The translations under genes were made by a program, and so were the position numbers. Shown here one piece after another: positions 38,301-49,800 of a DNA stretch of 64,000 nucleotides. Within the stretch, counting starts at the first letter, position 1; each line of letters starts with the position of its first letter. The notes beneath the pieces are model-generated. The model was not told the DNA's origin. It saw only the letters and a program-made list of their open reading frames with translations, and did no database searches. Origin of the DNA: Hybos culiciformis (lineage: Eukaryota > Arthropoda > Insecta > Diptera > Hybotidae); the NCBI GenBank assembly GCA_964007475.1, contig OZ023274.1:71001303-71065302 (forward strand), read 5' to 3'.

Positions 38301-39757
38301 TAGGAGGGATATGAACAATTCTTAGTTTTCCACGAAATCATAATTGAATGACACCTAACTTGGCTAAACAGAAGTATTTCGTTACGTATTTTGAAGTTAT
38401 TTTCTTGAATGTCAATGTCATAGCTTTTTGTTTGTTTACAAGTACTAAAAATGTATCAATAATAATGTTTGTTAAGTTGCAAGTGCAAGTGGTATGTTAT
38501 ATTTAATTATATACACTTCAAATTTATATTCTTATTTTCCTAAATCCTTAGCTAACATTATATTAGCGGTCGTTTCTATTTAACACCATCCAATGTTATT
38601 ATTATTTTGATTTTATTTGAATTTGAACACTTCACACTTTTATGCACGTGCGATTTTTTTAATAACAATTTAAGATAATCATCAATTTCTGTTAATTTAA
38701 ATAACATATAATATAATTCTCAATAAATAACAATTTCTATAATGCATCTATGACAAAAATAAACTTTTTTAGAATCAGGAATTAAATCAACCATCATGCT
38801 ATATATAACCGTGAGAAAATACATTTTACTGATCACAAGCTCTGGTCTAAGTATTAAGATCTTATGTCATAACGTAAAGAAAAAAATCGTTTTGAAATAT
38901 TAGTTATCAGGTTTAATTTTTAAAAGTGCTTGTCTGTTGAACAATTTTTTTGGTACTTCCATTCAGTAAGTGAGTTATGTTTAAATTACCTTTTAAACTG
39001 CGATAACGCTGTTTTTTTTTTTTAATTAAAAACTTCCAATGATATATAGCTGTAGATTCGAAATTTTCACAAAATGGTAATCAATCAAAACTTTAGAATC
39101 AGAGAATGGTCGTTTGAACAAAAATTATGCATTCGACGATATAATATAATATAATTAGAGGTGCCGTCCAAACCTCTGAATTTTTTTTTCTACTTTTTTT
39201 TACTGTTTTCATAAGTTTTATATTTTTTTCATTTTCTATCATAAATAAAAAAAAAATATTTGAAGCTAAAATGTCATAAGAAATTGAATTTAGATACATT
39301 TTTTTAAGAGTTTTGGAGACTACGTGTAACATTTGAAAAAAAAAAAATGTCAAAAATAAACCTTGATAAGCAAAACTAAAACGACATCCTTTTCGTGAAC
39401 TTTTTATTACCAAACTTAGTTTGAATTATCAGATTAAAATAAATTTTATAAAACGTTTTAGAAAACATTTTTTTTCCGAAAATTAAAGATGTATTAAAAA
39501 AAAGCATACAAATGAAATATGAAAATATATAAGGAACTTTGAGACTAGTTTTCTATTACAAACGATCTCTACTCATAAACACGGAAAAAAAAATATTGTG
39601 TGTTCTTCCCAAGTAAATCACGAACGTGATTGCCGAAAAAAAATACAAATATTGTTAAACTTTTTTACAATTAAAACAAAAATTTCTAGCGGAATTTATC
39701 AAAAAAACAAAATCACAAAAAGACGTAAATTAATGGTAGATATTCTTCAAAAATAGG
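35371..39757. other. Intergenic AT-rich desert
   Basis: No supported gene on either strand. Contains an ATA/TAA microsatellite at about 36739-36769. The ORF at 39099-39413 (minus) has no recognisable domain. Confidence 0.5.
36739..36769. repeat. (ATA)n microsatellite
   Basis: About ten uninterrupted trinucleotide copies. Confidence 0.9.
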
Positions 39758-40165
39758 GCATAGATTCTAAATTTAATGTATAAGTGTAGAAATTTTATTT
39801 CAAAAATCATAAATTTTTTTCTATGGTCAACGTGAAAAATATTCACAAATAGCTTTTATTTTTTAGTATTTGCAACCAAAAAAGGGGTAAGGTTCTAAGT
39901 GAAATATAGAAGTCTAGAAATTTAATTTAGGAAACTTACCTATTTTTTTTTTTAATCAGTGTGGAAAATATTCACAAAGACCTTTCATTATTTAGTGTTT
40001 GTAACCAAAAAAGGGGAAAGCTCCTAAGTTAAATATACAAGTGTAGAAATTTCAATTAGGGAACTTACCCAATTTTTTTTTTTAAATCAGTGTGAAAAAT
40101 ATTCACAAAGAACTTTCATTATTTAGTATTTATAACCAAAAAAGGGGGAAAGCTTCTAAGTTAAT
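39758..40165. repeat. ~130-bp tandem repeat, about three copies
   Basis: The marker AACCAAAAAAGGGG recurs at 39874, 40003 and 40134 (spacings 129 and 131). The surrounding text (ATATTCACAAA, CTTTCATTATTTAGT, AGTGTAGAAATTT) also repeats, with gradual divergence. It ends about 150 bp upstream of the disabled gene copy at 40319. Confidence 0.85.
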
Positions 40166-40318
40166 AGGCAACTGCAGAGAAAATTAATAATTAGGCTAAG
40201 TCATTTATAAGTTCACGTAGAGTAGAGTCTAAAAATAAAAAAATTAAATAAAAATAATAAAATTAAATAAAAAAGTTTCGTCGGATTGTTTTGTTTGTTT
40301 AATTACTGTTGTTCAAAA

Positions 40319-41347
40319 ATGGATGCAGATTATTTAAGAGACGTGCTAACAGAAATTAAAATGGAAAATTTCTTGGAAAAATATATTCGTGAGTATTAAA
40401 AATTTGTAAAGGTTGTTAAATTTCAAGTGAAATACATTTTTAGGAGAAGAATTCGACCGGGCAGCGTTTGAGAATTTGGACTCTCAGACACTTAAAAAAT
40501 ATTGGATAGAATCCAATATATTTCCAATATATAAAAATATTTTCCAATGATGAAAAAGTTTCAATAAAAGATTACTACGAAACTTATCCAATTTTAAAAT
40601 CACAATAAGGAGGCATACTTTTGTGTGAAGATTTTGACTTGATACCGGAAAGCAAAGATAAGAGCAATAAACTTTCTGCCAAATGGATGCAAATTAATAA
40701 TAAAATAACAGAATATGCTAAAAGAAGAAATTCAAAAATTTTTGATATAGTAAAACAATATGAAGAGCAAGATATATGTGGGTTTATTTTGTTATGCTAT
40801 TTATTATCATCCTGTGTGTATGTTCCAGTAAAAGAGTCAAAAAGACAAAAACTTTCAAACCAAGAAGTTCTGGATAATTTCTTAATACTAATAAAAGTAA
40901 TATTTTCATTTTATTTCAATACCTGTAAAAATTAATTAATATGCTATTTTCAGGACTCACGGTCCATTTTGGAAAAAATTTAAAACAAAGGACAACTGTG
41001 CGCTGAACAAAACTCAACATTACAGCCATTTATTGTTGTAGTGGGAGAAAATTTTGGTAATATTTAAAAACTTTTCTTAATAATTTAATTTTAAAAATCA
41101 TCAATTTTTTACAGGTTCAATTACATCATTTTATGTTGTTGTGAATGATACTGTATACAGAACGGAAAATTTACTAAGTGCAATAGACGTGTGTTTCAAA
41201 TGCTTTTTCACACTTAACGCCATATTTCCAGCAAGCTGTTTTCCTGTTTGGCAGTTTATTCAAAATTATATATATGAAATAAAGACTCCGCACGACAAAA
41301 AATTTACAACATTAACCTCATTAATAACAGATATAGAACAACAATAA
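40319..41347 (+). pseudogene. Disabled copy of a SAM-like, multi-exon arthropod gene of unknown function
   Basis: Four exon-like blocks with good splice sites: 40319-40388, 40444-40896, 40964-41056 and 41115-41347. The N-terminal part resembles a small SAM-type helical domain (MDADYLRDVLTEIKMENFLE, then AAFENLDSQTLKKYW). The C-terminal part (LQPFIVVVG, FPVWQFIQNYIYEI) resembles a type of uncharacterised protein I believe is multicopy in arthropods; that recollection is unverified. The reading frame is broken by a frameshift near 40545 and by stops at 40606-40608 and 40991-40993. Because introns persist, it is a duplicated rather than a retrocopied pseudogene. Function of an intact copy is not known to me. 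Confidence 0.7.
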
Positions 41348-44300
41348 GGTATTATAAATACGCATAATTATTTAATATAAATATATTTACTTTACGCGAT
41401 TTTTTTTCACAAATAAATTTTTACAGTAAAATTGAATTATTTTTAATTTGATAATTTTGAATTATTATAGTTTTATAATTTTGAATATTTGCATTAGTAC
41501 TACTCACATTATATAAGTACATTAAACTAAATTTTTTAATTTGATAATTTTGATTTTTGAATTAGTACTTGCAATGTACATGTACTTTAATTTTTTTTAA
41601 TTTGATATTTGATAATTTTGAAATAATTTTTGTTGTTTGAATAATTACAATAGTACTAAATTTGTAAGAATAAAATGTATAAATTTCTTATATTAAATGT
41701 ATTTTTTTACAATTCTTAAAAATCAGTACAAATAATGAATAAATTCAAAAAAATTACGACTACAAATTTGCTATTTTTTTATTTATATTTTTTCAGTGTC
41801 GTCAATATTTTTTCAATGTGCACCAAAAAATTTAAATAACTTCGTTACTAAAAAAAGTAGGCAATTCCCGTGAAATATATGTAAAATGCCCAATTTTTAA
41901 GGAATATTTGTCAAAAAAAATTACCAGAAATCTTGCACTAATTTAGATTTTTTGCATAAATTAAGAATTTTGCTCCATTTAATTTGATTAACTTTCCTAA
42001 AAAATTGATCATGAAAACATAAAAATACGCTACTCTTCTCAAGTTTTTCAACAAATTATATAAGAAATTTATTATTGTCTCTGAATATTTTCCAGATTCT
42101 TTCCTAAAAAAAATGTTTTAGTCCTGAAAAAAATCGCTACTCTTATCAAGTTTTTCAACAAATTATATAAGAAATTTATTATTGTCTCTGAATATTTTCC
42201 AGATTCTTCCCTAAAAAAAATGGTTTAGTCCTAAAAAAAAAATGTTATTGCTATCAAAATGTCCAATAATATATATAAATATTTTGAGTAGATTTAGTTA
42301 AGAAAAATGTGTTTTATGTAGAGAAATATTTACACTAATTCCGATAGTATTTAGTTATAGTTATAATAAAATATGCACATGGCGTATATTTCTACAGTAA
42401 ATACCATAAAAAAGGAAGTAGGTAATACTCCTAATTTTTTCATAAATTTTGTCAAAAAAATCCACAATCCCAAAAACTCCCTAAAAATTGACACATTTTA
42501 CCAGTTTTTGAGACAAAGTTTATGAAAATTTTTTCTCCGTGAACCATTTTTTAATGAGATTCATTTTCAGCCCAGTGCGAATTCTTGAACTAGAGCACAA
42601 TCTATAAGCTAACCAATTATTTAGATTCCTGTATCGATATACATATATCTCCCCAATAAATGATTTACACAGAATCCATTGAAACTTTTAAAAAGTTTAA
42701 AAGATACAAATTTTATAAGAGAGTTCTTTATTGTAGAATCTCATCCTTTCAAAGAATAAGTTCATTTATTATAATCATTTTAGTGGCGGCCGTGGGTCGA
42801 ACATTTAATTGAAATATATAGTTTATTTTTTATTTTTGATGCACACAGTTCTTCAACCAAAGAAAACATTATTAAAAAAATAAGAAAATTAGGTTGTTTT
42901 GAAAACACTTACGGATTTAACTATAATTTCATAATTTATTTTATTCATTTAATAATATGTAAAACATAAAAACCTAAACAAAATCTCTCCTTTATGAAAA
43001 TCAATTTTCCAAAGCCTGTAGTTTTCCTAAAACATATACATTTTGTGTATGGCTCGGGCAAATTTTTAAAGAACTACAAATTGAAAAATTATAAATAAGA
43101 GAAATATTTTTATTTCGACTTTAACCATCTTTAATTTTCTGAAAAAAAAATGTTTTGTAAAACGTTTTATAAAATATACATGTTTAAATAAAAATGGAGA
43201 AATTTTATTTCAAAAAAAATAATTTTCGAAGTGTCAATATAAATAATGTTATATCAATTTCCTACGACACGTGTGTTTGGAATTCTTTTTGAAATATAGG
43301 AAGAAATAATCGATGTTTATTATATGATACAAAAAAATTAAATTAATAATTATTCCATTTATCTTTATTCCAAATCAATTCAAGCTTTGTTTCTGTTTCT
43401 ACCCATTTTTAGTATATAGTTATTAGAGCTATGCTTGTACATTCACTACTTTACTGCAACGTGATAGGTAGTTCATTAACCAACATGAACATCATGTATA
43501 TTATATGTATGAGGACCCTACATACAGCAAGGCTAAGAAGATATTGTAATGTTATATGCCAAAAAAATAAATTATTGAAATTGCATATGTGAATCACATC
43601 AAACATGGTGTAAGGTTGGAATCGTTTTCATCATTTAATTTTAACCAATAAAGCGGGACTTAGGGACCTTGAACTTGATGTATAAGTACAACAATTTCTT
43701 AAAATTCGATTAAAAATACTTCCGTGCTTGAAATTCTTTTAACGTTCATACAATCGACCTCTATCCATACACTCATTTCTATCAAAATCCTATTTAGCCC
43801 CAGTTCACGTTCTTGGATATTATAAGCATGTTTATGTGGGAATGATGACAGATTGACAAAAAATTATAGTCCGTTTTGAATATTTGTGGTAGAAAAAACT
43901 TAATAAGATTAAAGAACCAAGTTTTTTATCACAATTTTTTTACTTCATATAATTAAATTTTTTTAATTCAGAATGAATAAGTTTATACGTGGGTTATAAT
44001 AAATAAATATAAAACAGTACTTTATAAATGAAGTATGCATCCCGCTTTCAAAATATCTATTCTCAAATATTTTCGGCAAATTTTTTTATATTTCTACGAT
44101 TACCAATTTGAAATTTCCTTTCAGCCTGCATTTCGAATAGTTAGAATATTTCGACACATTTGAGTGCTCACTATATTTTTAGATAGATAATCGACCACAT
44201 GCATATAAGGTATTCTAATTTTAATCTCAATCCACTAAAACTGTTAGAAAAATTTATAATTATCAAATGTTAGATAAAAATAACTTCAACCGATTGAGAG

Positions 44301-46871
44301 CTTTTAATCCCTCCTGTTACGCTTTAGCTTTGATGAATGTAATTAACTAATTACTCATGTTTTGGGCACTGATACGATCAAAATAAGTCCAGGCAGCTTA
44401 ATAGTTATTAAACATTTAAGCACGCGACACACAGACGGAAAAACGGACAATTAAAACTTTAAACGTAGACTAGAAAACAAACTAAACATTCATGATCTAT
44501 TAATAGATAACATAATTTATGAAAGACAAGTTATGCAGAATTAACTAATATTGTAATATCTAAATACCTATATTCTTCTTTTTTTTTTAAACAAATGTTT
44601 ATGCTTATCAAAATATTAATTTTTTTTTGTAAAAGATATTTTAATTTTGCCATGAAATCAAAAGTAAATAAATATTCAAATATTCAAATGGCCAATGGGA
44701 ATATTAAAAATGCAAGAAACCTAACTATAAATATCAAAAATATAATATTTAAAAATGGTCGAAATTTTATTTTATTATATTAACGCAATTGAACAAATAA
44801 TGTTTATTTTCAGATTTATAAAAGAGTAAGTATAGGTATATCTTATAGGAGAACTTTATTGTGTTGTTGCCTTATCTTGAAAATTAAAAATTAATAAAAT
44901 GTTAATTTTAATAACCATATATGCCTATAAAAATATTATAAAATGTTTTTTCATAATTTTTAAAATAAACCCAACAGTTACATATATAAATGTGTATAGT
45001 TATTGTAGATATACTTAATATGTGTACAACATATACATAATAATATCATTTGAAAGGCATACATTTTGCATTAAGGCATGGATTTATTTTATTTTAAAGA
45101 ATTTTCTACATTTTTCCTCCACCATCATTAAAACTTTCTATATATATTTTACAAGAAAACTTTGTTAGCATTTTGATATAAAAATATTCTTTTAGAGTAA
45201 TTTAATTTTTTAGTAGTACCTACTATATTATAAAAATATTTTCAGAATAAAAAAAAAAAGGAAAATTATGAAAATTGTTTACATTTTCAGGAAAAAGCAA
45301 ATTTGTTACATACAAAGCCATTTAAAAAAAAGATTCATAATTTGTTTTTACAAAGGCGTCAACTATTTACACAACAAAACATTTATTGTTTTATATATTT
45401 ATGTTTTTTATATAAATTTTTTTATATTATATTTTTGATCGAAATAAAAATAGTTTCGTTTTAAACGTCTTTATACTTAGAATTAGAATGACTATTATAG
45501 TAATTGTAATTATTATTTCATCTTCATGCCTTATTCAATTCAGTTTTTGATACATTATGTTCTATGTTGCATTTGTACATATATATATATATATATATAT
45601 GTATATATTTAATATAGGCTGAGAGTGGATTTCGAGACCGATCGTTGAAATATTAATATATCATACTTTCGGAAAATATTTTTTTAATTGCTTTACGGTA
45701 TTTCTAAAACTTTTCGTTGTGAACGTTAAATCTTCATAAGTTCGCTCAAATTGTAGTGAACTAGAGTTATCAAAATCTTAAAACGACATTGAAATTTGAA
45801 TTCACAAAAAAATTCATATTTTAAATTTTTTCCTTAATAAAAATCTATCTAAGATTTATTATATATTCTTCGAATGGATTTTGAAACATTTTTATAATTA
45901 TCGAAACTAGATAGAAATTTTTAATAACCCTAAATAAGAGAAAAGTGGCAAGTTGGCGGCCTTTACAAACTACAAGATATCAAAAAAAAACATTTAGGTA
46001 CATTTTTACTCTATCCATATCCATAAGATATAAGTATCTCTATATACTTTACATATATATATATATATTTAACATTAAAAAAAAAAAAACTTTCATCTGC
46101 ATTTGAAAATATTTTGTTAGCGTCATCCGTTTTTTTTTTTCTCTTGTTTTTCATTTGGGTTTTCATGAATAAGTTTTGTTTTTTTTTTTTTGTTATTTTA
46201 TTTTTTATTATTATTAACTATCTCTCTTTATCAAATACAATTTCACCGCACTGTCTCTCTCTGATTTTTAACAAAATTTCGAAATAAGTTGAATAAACAA
46301 AATAATAAAAATGTTGTTGTATTGAAAACATACAAAAAAAAATATATAGGTATATACTGATTTTCTTTCCCATCATCATCAGCAGCAGCAGCAGGATGAA
46401 AAAGTTTTTCTTTTCAGATTTGTGAACATTTTAATAAAATATTTTGTTGCAATCAGACGTGAAAAAAGGAAATCTTTATTAACAGAAGAAAAAAAAAAGG
46501 ATATTTTGGAAAAAAAAAAAAATTAAATAAAATCTTTCATATAAATAAATTCACATATGTATACCTACTTAATAGTTATATATGTATACAAAAATATATA
46601 AAATCAATAAAATCTTTCTAATTTTAAAAAAAAAATGTGATGAAAAATTAATTTTGAAATATTAAAAAAAAAAAATTTGAATAAAAATTTTTCTGTAAAA
46701 AAATAATTGTTCCAAAAAAAAAAAAAATAATGAAAAAAAGAAAATAATATTAAAAAAAAATATGATTTTTAATAAAAAAAAAAATTTCTATATACATAAA
46801 AAATCATATATAATTTAATAATTAAAAATAAAATAAAAAATAAATAAAGGAAAACAAAACTTAAAAAAAAA
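41348..46871. other. Intergenic AT-rich region upstream of FoxD
   Basis: No supported gene. Holds a two-copy tandem repeat (42029-42240), a TA-repeat (about 45577-45603) and A-rich stretches close to the FoxD start, where the promoter and 5' UTR must lie. No core promoter element is assigned. Confidence 0.5.
42029..42240. repeat. 107-bp tandem duplication
   Basis: A block beginning GCTACTCTTCTCAAGTTTTT is repeated 107 bp downstream with only a few differences, which suggests a recent duplication. Confidence 0.88.
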
Positions 46872-49800
46872 ATGCACCCCATTGTTTCTTCATCAAAATC
46901 TTCATCCCCATTGGATTTACGACCCGCCCCTTCAATTAATTCAACCAATGGGATTTTAGAATGTGAACAAAATAATCAAACACCGTTAGTTAAGCCGCCA
47001 TATAGCTATATTGCTTTAATAACAATGGCAATTTTACAATCACCTCAAAAAAAATTAACTTTAAGTGGAATATGTGAATTTATTATGAACAGGTAATTTA
47101 ATTTCAATTTTTTCATGATAAAAGTGCTGAAAATATATATATTTTTTTTTTAAATATAAAAAGGAAGAACTATATATATAAACTTAAATATATGATTAGA
47201 TACGTGTATTTATTAGTTAAACACTTATGTAGAAGGTGTATGCAGTGTATACACTTTTGTAAAATGCGTATATTTCCTAGCTGATAAATTATTTAAGTAC
47301 TTACGAAAAAATATGTATTTTTTAATTTAATAATTATTTTTGATTGTAATTGTGAAAAGTTATTCTAAAAAAAAATTTATTAACCCTTCGGATAGGTTTG
47401 TTTTTGATCTGGAATTTCTCAGAATGGGAATTTCATATTACTTTGATTTATTTATTTATTCATTATAATGATCTAAGCTTTGGATTGGCTTTTATTGTGA
47501 CCATACATAAGTTACTACAAATAGATATTGTACAAAACAAGGAAAATAACATAAAGATAAAAAAAAAATTTAATAGAAAAATATTTAATAATTACTAAAT
47601 TTATGAAACGAAACAAAATGACACCCAAATCCTCGCAAAAAAAAGAGAAATCAAAAGAAATTTGTCTACAAGGTCCTTAAAAGTAGCCAAGTAGGCTATA
47701 GAACTTAAAAATAGTAATAATAAAAAAAAAGGCTAACATTTTTTTTTAATCCTTTGTATTAACTTGGTCGCTTGATTGTCCCGAAATTTAAGAAGTCAAA
47801 ATGGATCCACTTCCCGTCAACCGATCGAAATGAAATTTTTCATATCGACTCGTAGTCGGTGACAATGCATTATAGCTCGATTTCAGCTCGATCGGAAGGT
47901 TTTTAAAAGTTTAATTCAAATTTTTGAGCTAGTCGGTAAAAACAGTACTAAAACTAAATTCAATTAAATCTTAAACGTAAGAATCACATCCACAATAATT
48001 TTGTGCGAAATCAAAATAACATTCATATCGGAAACTCCAAATAGTCTACTAAATCATGCAAAAAGCGAAAGAGTTTTTGGCTATCATCAGCTAGTTTATT
48101 TAAAAATCTTTCATAAAAGATTGTAGATCCTACGATCTTTTCGTTAGAAGTTTTAAAACTTACTGTAAAATTTTTTCTCAGTAGTATAATAAGATATTTA
48201 GTTATAATTCGTCGGCCCAAAATTATAATGTCGTATCTGCAAAAACTAAGTTTTGAGAAAATCGACTTAAAGTACTAAACACAATTGGGGCGACAGCGAC
48301 AACGACAGCGATAGCGACTATCAAAAAAAAATAGAAACCATATATGTATTTGTATGAGAATGAACACAATTGAGACGACTGGCGACAAACGACATTGTCG
48401 CCTGGCGACAAATTAGAAATTTTTCTATTTTGTCGCCAGGCGACAACGACAACCATATATTTTTTTATTTATTTTTCTATTTGTTTACTTTTTTCCTGTA
48501 TATTTATTTCGTCGCCATCGCCGTAATTGTGTTCACTCGAGTATATCGCTGTCGTTGTCGTTGTAGTCGTCGTTGTCGCCGTCGTTGTCGCCCCAATTGT
48601 GTTTACTCCTTCAAAGTTTGGAACAGTCGGAAAAAAAAAATTGAGACGAAAAACTTCGTAATTCGCCTCAATAATCTTTCTAGATTTGTATCTTAAAAGC
48701 ATATTTATACTACCAAGTAATAATAGACTTTTTTAAATTTCCTTACCTTGAGGTCTGAAAAAATTTTAAATTTCTTACAGATAATAGATTATAATATTGA
48801 ATTTTTACCGATGTTTTACATACAATTCTGTCGTAAATGACATGATACGACATTATAATATTTTATTAAAATTTTTTTACCAAAGAAAAATTTGTCGTAA
48901 GTAAAATTGACACTAAATATCTCGGGAACTATTAAAGGTACAGCAACGTGGAAAAGACAGATCGAAAGATCACTTCGAAAAATATAAATATCAATTCTTA
49001 ACTCATTTTCGCAAATTATGCAGATACGATATTATAATTTTAGGCCGACGAATAGGTGGTTCTATACTCAATTGTTCTTTTTTTAAATAGTTTTTAATAG
49101 CAAAGTAATAAAGCCGATTTTTTCATTTTAATTTTTACTAAATGGTAAATTAGTCAAATTACTTTTTGTAATAAATAATACTTATTCCAGGTAAATTTAG
49201 CTGTTTGTATTAGATATTAGTATGAATAAACAAAATAAAATAAAAATAAAACACAACAAATAAAATTCGTTATCAAGGATTTATTTTTTTAACTTAAGTT
49301 CCTATTTTTACCTTTTTAAAACAGTAAAAATATTTAAAATTGGCTCAATCTTCGCTCTTTATATTTTTGGAAAATATATACTCATTTTAAGGAATTGTTC
49401 GCTTTTTCATGCATTTTTATAATGCTTTATTTCTGAAAAAGTGAAAGGACTAGAGAGGAATTGAAAAATAATTTTGGCCTTATTTTATTACTACTTTCTG
49501 AAAAAAATAAAAATGAAGAAAATCATTTACCAAATGTTAAAAAAACAACGCTATAATTACGACACGGCTAATATACGTGGTATTTATAAGCTTATTGTTT
49601 AAAAATACGATATATATTCCTTATATTGTACAGATGGTTTATATGTACTTGTACGCATATCTAATTAAAAATATTATTATACAACAAATTATTTTGAAAA
49701 TTTTTTACAAAATATTAGATTGCCGGTCAGTTTCCCAAATGACATTTGACAATCTGACGTTTGTCCACGGACATTTGCCAATCTGACATTTGACCAGTTT

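Noticed and set aside
48223..48702. ORFs rich in Val/Thr/Arg on both strands
   Set aside because: Produced by GCGACA-type hexamer repeats.
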